From Chara braunii (lineage: Eukaryota; Streptophyta; Charophyceae; Charales; Characeae): a stretch of DNA of 33,924 nt. The notes under the pieces are model-generated. The model ran no database searches. It had not been told where the DNA came from and saw only the letters and a list, made by a program, of their open reading frames with translations. Location: positions 2,939,019 through 2,972,942 of the forward strand of contig BFEA01000068.1 in assembly GCA_003427395.1 (NCBI GenBank), written 5' to 3'. Of the stretch, positions 10,181 through 21,500 are shown one piece after another. A program made the translations under genes and the position numbers. Each line of letters starts with the position of its first letter. Positions within the stretch are counted from its first letter, which is position 1.

Positions 10181-11212
10181 TCAGTTAGCGATGGGAGCCG
10201 CAGCCATCCGAGCGACCCCGCCCCTCGAGTGTGGGGGTCGATGGGGACAATCCTGAGCCAGATGCCCAGGTTGATGGCATGCGTAACAGACGTTCAGATT
10301 GCTCGCGGCCCCTCCGAGAATGGGTGTCGAGGCCAATCCTTGTGGGATTGGGGCGGCGCGTACTGCGATGGGTCGCATATTCCTCATCATAGCCTCCAAG
10401 CAAGCATTATGCTCTCGTTGTTCCTTTTTGCTTTCCTGGATTAGGCTAATTAGCATTTTGGTCAGTTCCAAAATGGCGGTCAATTCATTCGACCTTGCAG
10501 GGTTCCCAATCGGTGGCGGGGGTGCCGTCATTACAGGTGCCGGTATCACAGGGACAGGGACGCTTGTGATCACACTCGGGGCCGATCGTTTAGAGGCTAT
10601 CTGTTCCAGATAGGTAACAGGGCCTGATACGAACCCCATGTTTTCGAACTTGCTTTGCAACGCTGCCAACTCAGCTTTTGCCCTTGCGAGTTCGGACGAG
10701 TCTCCTTCCTTAGGATAGTCTTCTCCTTCTAGGAAACTTGCCGTGAACTTCCGCTCCATTTCCTCTGCAGCCGCCATAATCTGTTGCAGCGTGTGATTGA
10801 TGGGGGAGATTCTCAACTGTTTTCGCAGTTTCGCCCTTATCGTTCGGCTGCGAAGTACATCGATAAACAGATCTCTCCCTACTTGCTCGCCCCGCTCAAT
10901 TTTCACAAACATTCGGTAGAACCGGTTTCGATATTCTGCAATGGACTCGAGAGGTTTTTGAACTCGGTCCTTGATCATGAAGAGCGCTTGCTCTGGATGA
11001 ACATAATTAAATCGATTCAAAAAATCTCGCTCGAAAGTCGGGAGATCCACCCATACATAAGTGTTGAACCAATGACGAGCGTCCCCTCCTAATCGGGCGA
11101 GAATATTCACCTGAGCTTCGTTATCGTCATACTGCTGCGCCCGGAGCGTGGCCAACCATGCTCCAGCGAGATGATGTGCCGGGTCAAACAAATAGAGATC
11201 AGGTGGCGTCAT
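10181..11212 (-). CDS. Gag polyprotein of the gypsy element
   Basis: Gag forms the virus-like particle and binds element RNA. The 343-aa ORF has the retrotransposon gag core in its first half (F-N-T-Y-V, F-E-R-D-F-L-N-R-F, I-A-E-Y-R-N-R-F), a helical region with A-A-A-E-E-M-E-R-K, and a Pro/Ala-rich linker. Near the C-terminus is one CCHC zinc knuckle, C-Y-A-C-H-Q-P-G-H-L-A-Q-D-C, with ligands at about residues 309, 312, 317 and 322. The start at 11212 is the first Met of this frame. An upstream ATG at 11280 opens a Gln/Asn/Pro-rich leader (M-N-V-N-P-Q-N-P-N) that stops exactly at this ATG in another frame, so the original start may have been 11280 with a one-base slip since. The ORF ends at a TGA, and pol continues in the same frame. 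Confidence 0.9.
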   Translation of the reverse strand: MTPPDLYLFDPAHHLAGAWLATLRAQQYDDNEAQVNILARLGGDARHWFNTYVWVDLPTFERDFLNRFNYVHPEQALFMIKDRVQKPLESIAEYRNRFYRMFVKIERGEQVGRDLFIDVLRSRTIRAKLRKQLRISPINHTLQQIMAAAEEMERKFTASFLEGEDYPKEGDSSELARAKAELAALQSKFENMGFVSGPVTYLEQIASKRSAPSVITSVPVPVIPAPVMTAPPPPIGNPARSNELTAILELTKMLISLIQESKKEQREHNACLEAMMRNMRPIAVRAAPIPQGLASTPILGGAASNLNVCYACHQPGHLAQDCPHRPPHSRGGVARMAAAPIAN

Positions 11213-11416
11213 GGGAGTGCTTGTGGGGCGGGTTGATTAGGATTTTGTTGTTGATTCGGATTCTGTGGATTAACATTCATGTTGGCTACCCGTCGATTAG
11301 CCGGTCTACTCCTGGTGATGACGGGGTGGCGTCTATGTGCGTTCCGGGGTTGAGGTCGCCCTCGGTTAGCCAGATCGCTCAATTATCATGCTGTTACTCC
11401 TTACAATTCGGCCACG
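11213..11416 (-). other. Leader between the 5' LTR and gag
   Basis: These 204 bases should hold the primer-binding site directly inside the 5' LTR. On the minus strand the sequence there starts near CGTGGCCGAATTGTAAGG, which I cannot match to a tRNA 3' end from memory. The part from 11280 encodes a short Gln/Asn/Pro-rich peptide that may be the original gag N-terminus. Confidence 0.5.
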
Positions 11417-13922
11417 TGTCGGGCTCCGAGACCAACCTCACGCCCGACGCGACTTCCTGATCGGAGTAGGATGTGGGCCTGGAAGTGCGAAAAGGGGTGT
11501 GCCAAGGATTTTTGGGAAAGTGGGGGTGGAGTCCCAGGTCAGAACTGAGATCTCCTGTGGCAGAGTTTTTCGGGGGCACGAGTGCAATTTGGTTGAGAGG
11601 ACGGACCGCTTCCGGTCGGAAGGCAGATGGCATGCACGAATCATTCAAGGCCGTTCGAACCGTCTGTTTTGATGACGACGTTTCGACGAGAGGTCCATCC
11701 CGGGTGGGTGTGATTCTGATGAGTTAGGCCGTTGGTTGTCGCCACGTGGCATCGGTCGTCGCACCTTCGGGTGAGGCCCTCGGGTTTTCGAGGCTCTCTG
11801 GTTACCGCGTCGCTGACAATTTCCGCAAGGCGTGCGGGGCCAGTATGGGGCTATGGCGTTCCACGGGACCACAGTGAGTTGATGATACTGGAGAAGAAGA
11901 CGGAAGGGAGGGAAGTTAGTGGAAATACCGACAAAACCGGGGGAAATGAAGTAGTGCATGTGGTAAGAAGTGGGGAAATCAGGGCACCGCGGATCGCTGG
12001 TTGTGGCACAATGGAACTCCCTAGGACACAGTCGATTTTCGGTTAAACAGGGGAACCTCTGTCGGAGGCACTCTTCTATCCAAGGGGTGAAGTACTTCGG
12101 ATTCCACAACGAATCTGAGTCCCTGGAGTGTGTTATTTTGTCATTGCGAAGCCGCGGAATTCCTTAGCGTGTGGTTGCCCGATAGGGAAATTTCCAAGCT
12201 CGGCGTTGCGGGTCCCGATATTCGACGATTGCGATCACCATGTGTGAATACGTATAGACTGAACGAATTGAATCGCACTTACACGTGTTCACACGGGATG
12301 ATCGCTTCGTTGCAGACGTAGAATGGCCGCCGGACACACCCAATCTGTCACTCTTCCCACAATCGTTAGCCCTTTCATGCGTGGGTGGTTACAAATGGAC
12401 GTGCGTGGACACGCGTAAATGCGCGGATCAGATCGCGCTTACACGCATCCCCGCGAGTTTCTGGACAGACAACTACCCAATCGTCTAATCATTCTATGCA
12501 CGCAACCTTTCCTGATCATGCAAGGTGCTACTACACATTCGCGGTAACAATAGTGGATCAAAAAAGACAAACAACAATAGTGAGGATTACACGAACTTTC
12601 CTACTATGCTCATGAGTGTATCAAAACGACAAGCAACAACAAAGTTTAAGCATAGGAAAAGCAAAGAGTCATAACATCCATTCATTCAGCATAACACGCA
12701 GTATCCGAGATTTGAAATTGCAAAAACAAGTGTGGGCCGAAACCAAGTCAAGATTTCGAAAGACAAAGGAAAAACAGACGCACCGCCCGAGATCGAGATC
12801 AAAATTTATATACAAAGGCGGGGAGGGAGAAAAGACAAAGAAACAGCGAATCCACGTCCATCAACCTCAACTCCCTCTTTCTCTCTCTCTTTCTCTCTTC
12901 GATGTGGACAATCCATCGTCACGCACCAACCCACGAAGTTGTCACCCCGCTTAGTCCTCCCACACCCGCCAGGTTCGCTCGCGCCCACAGTCCGTCGTGG
13001 CCCGCGTCAACCCCGCGTGTTCGGCACCAGCTCGTCGGGTCGCCCGACTCCCACTTCACTCACCTCTTACTTCGCTCGTGAGCCAACCCTCACTAATCGC
13101 GCTACCCCGAGCTTCCATTAGCTGGTTAAGAGAGCTATCTAATCGCGCAGCCGGAATTTATAGCGTGCATGCATGCGCGAAAAACACAGAATTGCAAGGA
13201 CTTAGAAAGAGGTCAGAGGAGGAAGCGCCTACGTTTTGCATGGCCAGACCGCGGCGTGGGGGACGTAGCCTCTCTCCACGCATCGATCCGATCATGTAGC
13301 CCGCGGGCTGCTAGACCAGCAAGAAGAAAGTGAAAGCGGGAAAAACGAAGTCCAAGAAGAAGATACAGTTGCAATGGCGCCCGCCCAAAATTACAGTTAC
13401 ACACACGATTAAGGGCGCCGACTAATCAGAGTTCCGTTGCAGTCGCAAAAAGAGGCGCGTATACAAAAAGCGTTGCGTAGTGAAAGAAAATCCTAATTAT
13501 AAAATTCCTAAATTCCTACCTAGGGTAGAAAATGAAAACCACAATTTTCAAAAAGAAAATCCGAAATTCCAAGAGCCATCAGGACTTCGACACGATTTAA
13601 AAAGAAGATTAAAAAAGAACGAAGCAGAATTTCCCGCGCAGTCTCTGCGCCTAAAATCTACCAATAGAAACGAAAAAGAATGACGTTAACCAGAATTGTT
13701 CCCGTGCTCGACGCCAGCGCATCACCCATCAATCGTCCCCGGGACTTGCCCGGCCTTGAACCAGCCATCCGAAAGGAACCGACGCAAGAAGACGAAGAAG
13801 CGAGGACACCGATGCAATTTCCCATCCGTCCCTATCTCTCATAATTACCCATCCTTCCCAGCTTAGGACCCCTCGTCGCTACCGCGCAGAAAATCGCGCG
13901 GTGCAGAAATTGGTTCGTCACA
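11417..13922 (-). repeat. 5' LTR of the gypsy element (right copy)
   Basis: This LTR is about 2.5 kb and pairs with 590-3102. Its outer end is CGTCACA at 13922. The inner end is less clean: about 11417-11431 differs from the left copy (TGTCGGGCTCC instead of TGTGACGCCC), so that boundary is uncertain by some bases. Because the element reads leftward, this copy is the one that would drive transcription. Confidence 0.9.
12804..12900 (-). promoter_or_regulatory. Probable 5' LTR promoter: GAGA tract and TATA box
   Basis: On the minus strand a GA-rich tract (12900-12871) lies about 60 bases upstream of TATATAAAT (12812-12804), and both are preserved in the other LTR (2078-2049 and 1990-1982). GA/CT tracts near TATA boxes are common in plant core promoters. 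If real, transcription would start around 12775. The assignment rests on motifs only. Confidence 0.5.
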
Positions 13923-13926
13923 GCGG
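13923..13926. repeat. Target-site duplication, right copy (GCGG)
   Basis: This is the partner of 586-589. It directly follows the right LTR end CGTCACA and belongs to the interrupted LINE-A codons (ACG CTC CGC on the minus strand). Confidence 0.8.
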
Positions 13927-16900
13927 AGCGTCTCTTCTTGTCTCTGGCGGCATCTCATGCACATGATCTCGAATGGCATACCTCTTTTCCGGAGCCAAGT
14001 GTTCGTTGGGATTGCATAATGTGATAGTAGCCAGAGTAGGCCTGAGAACTTCAGGTTGGGAAGAACTTGAAGTTGAGTCCACACTTTGCACACCTCCTTG
14101 TGTAATAGGGGACTGGGGAACTGCAACTGCTCAGCCATTCTAGAATAAATCTCCAGAATTTATGCCTTCAGAGAAGTCACCAGGACTCTATGGCCCATCT
14201 CTGATGTATATTGGGCCAGGCATTTCTGCTTGCCCTGTCCCAAATCCCAGATTATGCTCCCCGGGTCTAACCTGAGATCTGTGATTGCTGCACCCCCTTG
14301 AATCAGGATCGGGTCTTTCCCACCTCCCTCCTCACCCTGTCTCTTCGCTTGCAGCACCCTCACTGCAATTAAAGGGGTTGCTGTGCCCACTGCTATCTCC
14401 CCTCGACACTGCAGACGGTTTTCCTGTGGATCGGTAGACCTCAATCCCCACTGTGTGGCGCTCCAATCCTCGTCGTCCAGTTGGTCCTCCGGCCTAAGGA
14501 ATTCCCCATGTTGTTCGGCCTTATACCACTGGCCTACCTTACCCCTCCCCTTCCTTCGCAACATCTCCACCCACTCCCCTGGAATGACATTCCTCAATTG
14601 TATCACTATGTCCTCTACGTTCCTTACTCTTCCTAATGTCTTCCTAATTATATTTACTTCCTTCCAGTCTGCAACTTCTTCCTCCCACAGATCACGAACT
14701 TGCCATATCCCCTTCTCTATCCATCGCCCGCCAAAGGAGGCTGCTTGCACTGATGCCAAGAATACGGATCCATCCGTCTGTTTGATGGCCTCGTTCTCGA
14801 ACAACGGTTGAATGAGGACTTCATCTTTGATCTTTGGAACCTTGGTTTGGGCTGGACGGAGTTTCTTCCAAGCAATCCACCAGGCAAGGCCAATCACTAA
14901 CTTCGGGCGCCGCTGCAGATAGGAGGTAACTTGCAGGAAGACCCATACATTCCCTGGTGCTGTAGAATGTACATCATTATTTCCAGCCAGCTTCTTTGAT
15001 CCGCCTGTGTAGCTATCTTATATATCCATTTACCGATCAGGGCCAGGTTTTGTTTCTCTGGATCCACAACCCCCAAGCCACCTTGTTCCCTTGCCTGTGT
15101 TATCTTTCCCCAGGCTACCTTCGAGATGAACCCGCCCTGATCTTCAGCTTCGGGCTTCCACAGGTATCGAGCGGCCCCTGTCTTTATCCTTGCCAATGTG
15201 GCTCTTGAGATCAGTACCACTGCTGGCACGTACCATAAGATTGAGAAGATTGAGGTGGTGATCACCGTGGCCCTTCCCATGAGTGAGATGCCCTTGGCCT
15301 CCTTGCATTTCTGCAGCCTGGCTTCCACCTTGCCTGAAAGGATGCTATCTTGGGCGGGGCGACTGTTGGCAAGTGATACTTGGACGCCGAGGTACCGTTC
15401 GGAGTCAAATTCATAAATCCTCTTCATGGTCCAGTCCTCTGTTACTAGCTCATATTCTCGAAGCAAAAAGTAAACTGACTTGTCCTAGTTTACCTTTGCC
15501 TCCGAGAGAAATGAGTATTGGTCCATGAGTGTCTTAGTTGCTCCCATTGACTCCGTTATTGCCTCCGAGACCAGCAGCAGATCATCGACAATCGCCCCCA
15601 CGACCACTTCCACCCCGTCTCGCAGTTGAAGTCCTCTGATGCAGGGGGTCACTCGTATGGCATTCAACAGGACTTCCATTTGAACCATAAACAACAGGGG
15701 GGCGAGGGGGCACCCCTGTCTTAGTGACCTTGACAAGTCAAACGTTTGGGAGCACATCCCATTCACCAAAATTGTTGCCTTTGATGAGCAGTACAATGTT
15801 GACACCTATTGTCGGAAGAGACTCCCAACCCCCATGTGTTCGAGAGTGGCTAACACGAATGACCAGTTTACTCGGTCATAGGCCTTCGCCAAGTCTAGCA
15901 TAACCACTGCTACTTGCCGTCTCTCCCTGCCCACCACTTCGAGCGCCCCCATGGCTACCATAATACTCTCTGCAATTGAACGTCCCTTGACGAAGACTCC
16001 CTGGTCCGCGCCCACTAGTCCTGGGAGGATCCCTGCCAACCGTCTTGTAAGCGCTTTCGCTAAGATCTTGTAGGAGACGTTTAACAATGATATTGGCCTC
16101 CAATTCCGAATGCTCGTTTTATCGCCCTTTTTGTACAGCAACGTGATGACCCCTCTGCACATATCCTCCGTGAGTGGGTGCCCTTCGAGGACCCTGTTAT
16201 AGAGTCTTAGGAGCAGTGGTCATGTCTGCTCCCAAGTCGCCTCGTAGAACTCTGCAGGTAGGCCATCGTCTCCCGGGGACTTGCCTTTTGCCATACTCCT
16301 AACTGCCTCCCCCAATTCTTGTAGCGTCAATGGTTGGTCCACGCTTAGCCTTTGTGACACCTCCAGCGACTTGTTTATGTATTGCCACAGATCCACCTCC
16401 TCTTTCATGGTTTGCAGTGATTCTCCTGGCTGTCGGCGTGATGTTTATATGTCTTGGTAGTACACCGTGGCATACTCCGCCAGGGACACAATGTCTTCTT
16501 GGATGTCTGCGTGGGCATTGAAGGGATGCTGCAAAGCTCAAATCATGGTGTTGTGAGATTTGTACGGGCAGAGTCTGCGGAAGGTCTCTCGTGTCATCCT
16601 GTCTAACTGTGACATCCCCCTCTCCTGCGATCTTCTTGCCCAAACCTCCTGTTGCTTAATCTGGATTGCCTCCCATTTACTCATCCATGTGTCCCTTCTT
16701 CATTCCCAGTAGATGTCAGAGTACGAATCACTCCCAATTTGCTCTTCCGCTTCCTTCACCATGCGTTGGCACTCCAGTTCCTCGTCTCTACGGTCTTTGG
16801 TCAGGATGCGTGAGAAAACGTTCAGGGCACTTGTAACAATCCTAAATCCCATCTGCAACCACTCTTCTTCCGACTCGAACCAAGACTTGGTTCCCTCCCA

Positions 16901-17715
16901 GTCTTCCCAATGCTGTTTGCACCACTCCAGTACCTCCTTATTCTTCAAATTTTCTGTATTTAGTCTGAAAAAGCCTTTTTCTTTTTGGAGGCTAAAACTC
17001 AACTTGAAGGAGACCTTCAGTGGATGGTGGTCTGACAGAGGCTCCAAATCTACTTCCGCGCTGGTTACTGCTTCCCATGACTCCCCTCTTGTCAACACCA
17101 GGTCCAACCGTCATCTTGGTGGTTCTCTGTCTTCGTTTCTTTGTGACGAGATCCATGTGAAACCCTCATCCTCGGGTTGACTTGTCTAAATGTGTCCGTG
17201 AGACCCTGCGCCTCTATGAATTGCTCTAGCAGAACTGCGTCTGTTCTTCTGTGAGCTTCCGACGGCGAATCCAGGCCGAGGTGCAACACTGAGTTAAAAT
17301 CTTCAGCCATCACCAAGTTAGCTGCCTCGGGAGTAAAGTTTGGCAGATCTCTAAAAAAATAGCATCGCTCGGCTGGCACGGAGAGGGCGTACACAGACAT
17401 CAGGGTCCATTCCTAGCCCCCCAGTCTGATCCTGACCCAAACCCACTGGCCTCATATGTTGAAGTCACTTTCCAGTACTTCGGCCTCCAGCTTACGGTGG
17501 AGCGGAATAGCTGTTCCACATCAGGTGCCCTCTGTCAGGGACCACCACTGAGGGCCTTTCCACCATTTTGCAAAGCGTTCGATTTTGAGTTCATCCATCT
17601 TGGTTTCCTGCAGAAAGATTATCTGCGCCAGGTTCTGGTGGATCCAAGTCTTCAGTCTTGCTTTCTTCTACCTGTCTATGGAGTTCCCCAAACCATGGAC
17701 GTTCCAGGACGCCAT
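13923..17715 (-). pseudogene. LINE-A ORF2: endonuclease, reverse transcriptase, zinc finger (interrupted)
   Basis: ORF2 of an L1-like LINE nicks target DNA and primes reverse transcription there. The start ATG is at 17715. The APE-type endonuclease shows W-N-V-H-G-L-G-N, F-L-Q-E-T-K (about 17615), A-E-D-F-N near 17305 and L-S-D-H-H-P-L near 17032. In-frame stops and a frameshift near 17100 break it. RT motifs follow: K-S-P-G-D-D-G-L-P-A-E-F-Y (16300s), K-G-D-K-T-S-I-R-N-W-R-P-I-S-L-L, L-D-L-A-K-A-Y-D-R-V-N-W, R-Q-G-C-P-L-A-P-L-L-F, and V-D-D-L-L-L-V at 15586 in place of the usual F-A-D-D. Stops at 16220, 15806 and 15485 are in frame, and a frameshift lies near 14900. A region with D-L-W-E-E-E-V-A-D-W and the first half of the zinc finger (C-M-R-C, E-E-T-L-R) end at the gypsy insertion. 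The protein continues at 589-157. Confidence 0.9.
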
Positions 17716-17722
17716 TATCACT

Positions 17723-18532
17723 CTATCCATTCAAGGCAGATGGTCCGACAGTCGATTGGATCCGACGTTCTTCCCCTATAAACTTGCTGCTCATTTTCCT
17801 TCTTCGCCCTTGTGTCTGTCCTTCTTCCTGTTGGCTCTCCCAGGGGGTGTTCAACAGGTTTCTGAAGTAGGGGGTCCATGGCTTCTTGTCCCCTGACAGC
17901 GATTTGCAGAAATCTGCGACCAGTGTCGCCTTCACACTGCCCACCAGGTGAATCCTCGCAGCTTCATCTGACGTGTCTGAGTCGAACCACTGGGGCGGTA
18001 GCCAGTGGATCCCCTGGCCTTCTAGTGTGTTAGCACACTCCTGTGTGATCTTAATATCCACAAACGTCAGGTGAACCTGCACGCTGGCTTCCCCGATGTC
18101 CACCGTTTTCCTCCCCACTCTTATCCCTGAAATCAGCCTTAACGGAAACCGTCTCACTGCGAACTTATCCACTGCTCCGCGTATATGGTCCTTCGTGCCT
18201 GGGAAGTTGTCCATATGAACTGCGGGGAGTGCAAATTCCCCCGCCCGTGTCTTGCCCGCCAAAATCTTGATGCCCTGGGGGGCCAGCGATGTGTAGAATA
18301 ACACCACGTAGTGGTGTCTCTGTCCGTGTTTCGCTTGCTTAGCTCCACCTTTTGCTCCCCCTGCCTGAAACTGAGTTGAAAGTTTCGGTTTTGGTGGTGA
18401 CAGGATGTTAAAGAAGTCCACTTCTCCTTCTCTGTCTTCTTCTTCCTTCGTGGGTTCGCTAGTTCCTTGCTCACCCAGTCTTCGCGTCTTCACAGGAGCG
18501 AGAAGGGATGTTCTGGTACCTGGGTCCCTCAT
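17723..18532 (-). CDS. LINE-A ORF1 protein (unknown fold)
   Basis: This intact 269-aa ORF stops only a few bases before the ORF2 start (TAG 17725-17723, ATG 17715-17713), the usual ORF1/ORF2 order of L1-like LINEs. Its job would be RNA binding and RNP formation. I do not see the RRM-like or CCHC zinc-knuckle motifs expected in plant L1 ORF1. What is visible is a charged N-terminus (T-K-E-E-E-D-R-E-G-E), a globular middle (H-H-Y-V-V-L-F-Y-T-S-L to H-W-L-P-P-Q-W-F) and a basic C-terminus (R-R-R-K). The frame stays open upstream of the Met at 18532 to about 18640, but there it overlaps LINE-B sequence on the other strand, so the true N-terminus may have been cut off by the LINE-B junction. The function is assigned by position. 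Confidence 0.6.
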   Translation of the reverse strand: MRDPGTRTSLLAPVKTRRLGEQGTSEPTKEEEDREGEVDFFNILSPPKPKLSTQFQAGGAKGGAKQAKHGQRHHYVVLFYTSLAPQGIKILAGKTRAGEFALPAVHMDNFPGTKDHIRGAVDKFAVRRFPLRLISGIRVGRKTVDIGEASVQVHLTFVDIKITQECANTLEGQGIHWLPPQWFDSDTSDEAARIHLVGSVKATLVADFCKSLSGDKKPWTPYFRNLLNTPWESQQEEGQTQGRRRKMSSKFIGEERRIQSTVGPSALNG

Positions 18533-18569
18533 GATTTCGTCCAGTTGGGAGACTGTGAAGGCATTGCCT

Positions 18570-21500
18570 GCGGTCGTACTCGCCTCTCTGTCCTGGACAA
18601 TAACGCTTTGTCGGCAACTAACGCATACTCAATTGTAGACTATGCGGCACAATATTATAACAACCTGTTTACATATGAGACGCCCACCGAACACCCAGAT
18701 GAAGTTCATCAAGCGAGAGAGAATCTTTTACAGGCAGTTCAGTCCTCCATAACACAACAACAAAAGGTCGTCCTGGACGAGCCCATAACCTCACAGGAGG
18801 TCTGGGCAACCTTACATAGCATGGAGGATGAGAAGACACCTGGGATCGACTCCTTCCCGAAAGAATTTTTGGTGGGGTTTTGGGACCTCCTTAAGGATGA
18901 TCTCATGGAATATATAGGAGCGATTCAAAAAATAATTCAAGGATCTTTCGGAGGAATGATTGGGCAGGGGGTTACTACCCTTCTATGCAAGAAAGGGGAC
19001 AAAAAGAACATCAGAAACTACAGACCTATCACCCTTCTCCCGGTCCCCTACAAACTAGTGGCTAAAGTCCTTACTAACAGATTGTTGCCCTTCATGAAGT
19101 TCAACATGTTAATTCACCCGGACCAGACAGGGTTCATGCCCAATCTTAATATCCAAGATAATATCTTGTTGGTTAATGAGACCATCAAATATGCCCGCGA
19201 ACGGAGAGTCCAGGCTGCGATCTTATTTATAGACTTTGAAAAGGCTTATGACCATGTAGATTGAGACTTCCTTGATATGTATCTGATCAAAATGAATTTG
19301 GCTCGACCTTTTGTCAATGGGTACAACTGCTACATAGATCGGCCACGACCAATATAATGCTAAATGAACATCTTTCACCATTGATTCACCTCCAAAGATC
19401 GGTGCGTCAGGGGGGTCTCATTGCACCATTGCTATTCGTTATTGTCATGGAGGCCCTTGCATCACTGATAAGAGCACATCCCCTTATCAGCAAAGTGCCC
19501 ATCCCCAACATACCGCACCACCTCATACAAGTGACATCACTTTTTGCAGACGATCTCACCGTACTAATATGCGCAGACTCGGACAATCTTCAAGCTCTCA
19601 CCCAAGTTATTCACCTCTTCTCTCTTGCGGCCGACATGAAGGTTAACTGGGATGCCAAGACTGTGGGTTGGTGGCTCCACCCTCAAGGACAGCCACCACC
19701 ACCCGAACCGACTGTAGCTTGGGCCCGCAAAGAAGACGCCATAAGGATACTAGGAGTGAGATTCACTGCTGTGGGCCCCCCACTTGACCATGGGGATATG
19801 TTGGTCAACACGGCATTGGACCGGTTAGCAAATTGGGAAGGTCTGCACACTTCACTGGTGGGACGTCCCCTTGCAATCAATAGTGTCGTCCTAGCGGGTA
19901 TCTGGTACAAATTGGCAGTGTGGCCCTTGAGCAAACAACAACACATCAGATTGAAGAAAGCCCTCACGACGTACCTATGGAAAAACAGCGCTAAGGCTCA
20001 GAGCCGCGTCAATAGGGTGAAGTGGGACATCCTTACACAGCCCAGATCTAAAAGGGGACTGGGAATCCTGGATCTGGAAAGAGAGACTGAGGCACTCATT
20101 TTCAAAGTCCTAATCCGAATGCTCATAGGAAATGACATCCCCTGGAAGTCGCTGGCCTGTCTGCAAATAACCAACCTTGCTCCACAAAATGATGCACAAG
20201 GAATGGTCCACCCATTCCAGTGGCTCACAAACAATCACTGGACCGTCCCTTCGCCCCCGAAACATATGCACCTTGCGCACCCAGCTGACCCGGTACACGC
20301 TGCAAAGCTGGATATAAAGACAGATCCGCTCTGGCCCTACATGATGAAACTCTGGAGACGAAGGGGTCCCCAACAAAGGCATCGGATTCCCCGAACAGGT
20401 GGCACGATATATGGAGGCAACCCCTCTTTGGCAACCCACACATCCTACAAGTATCAGGCCAACCCTTCCCTTTGACATCGAACTCCCCCTGGCTCATCTG
20501 GGCTAAGAAAGAAGTTTTCATGGTTGGAGACTTGTGGGACCCGGTGAGAGGGGATTGGGCAACCCCCACCCAGCTACAACACAAACTTAAACACATAAAA
20601 AATGTGGAAGAAAAGGCTGGCCTGCTTAAAGATGCCCTCCCTATCGCCTGGCAGCTCACCCTACGGGAGGGGCCGACGGTTCAATGTGATGACTGGGTGG
20701 TGAGATACTCAGAGTCTCCTGTTCACCTAGTCATATTCAAAGTCAAACAGAATCGCCATGGGACCTGTGGAGTGGAAGCTTACGAACCTCAATTTCCCGG
20801 GGCTACACTCACAAAACTGTTAAGAAATGATAACTTAGGCACCACATGTGAATGGGGAGGATTGGTGCAAGTGAGAGTGGTGGGGGACCAAAAAGATGGT
20901 TTCTATGCATACGAGTCCAACACACCCATAGCCAAGCTTCCTTTTGATCCGGCGGAGTGGGAATGGGCCCGAATGGCCAGGCTCCAAACCGATGCACATA
21001 TGGAATTACACAATAAAAGGAGGATACCGAATGTCACGACAAACCCAGCCGATCAGCCAAACGTTAGCGAACAGATGGGCTCGAGACTCGCCACTTGGCC
21101 CTAAATTGTCACAGTCTTTCGACCGGTCCAGATATGCGAGGATCATGCCCACAAACCTTAGGTCTCTGCAATGGTAGATCCTCCACCGCTGCCTCCCCAC
21201 CCCCGATTGGATCGTCTCCAAGACTAACCTGGAACAACAAAGAAAACTATCCCCCATCTGCGCATACTGTGGGAGCACTCGCCCGCTGGTCAGGGCAACC
21301 CTCGAACATTGTCTTCTGGCGTGCCCAATGGTCACCCAACTATGGCAATGGTGGGATGCGGCCTTTCACTCCCTCGCTGGGTGTCACATACCCTGGGATC
21401 TCGACCTCCTGCTCCTTAGAGTGAACCGCCACCTGTTGCCTAATTGGTCCCCGTTCGCGACCAACATGTTCTCATACACGAGGCTGCATCTCCTCATGCT

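Larger units (their letters stand above)
590..13922 (-). mobile_element. Ty3/gypsy LTR retrotransposon, complete but inactivated, nested in LINE-A
   Basis: This is a complete LTR retrotransposon of about 13.3 kb on the minus strand. It has two LTRs of about 2.5 kb, a GCGG target duplication and LTR termini TGTGACG/CGTCACA. The internal order is gag, protease, RT, RNase H, PHD-like finger, integrase, then an extra ORF. RT before integrase defines Ty3/gypsy rather than Ty1/copia. Gag to RNase H (11212 to 7056) share one frame apart from a slip at an A10 tract (9405-9414 on the plus strand), but many in-frame stops occur. The integrase has lost a catalytic Asp. No chromodomain is visible after the GPY/F-like region. 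I could not identify a tRNA primer-binding site next to the 5' LTR or a clear polypurine tract next to the 3' LTR. The copy is not autonomous today. Confidence 0.93.

Noticed and set aside
11395-11416. Primer-binding site next to the 5' LTR
   Set aside because: The bases there do not match the tRNA-Met or other tRNA 3' ends I can recall. I leave it uncalled.
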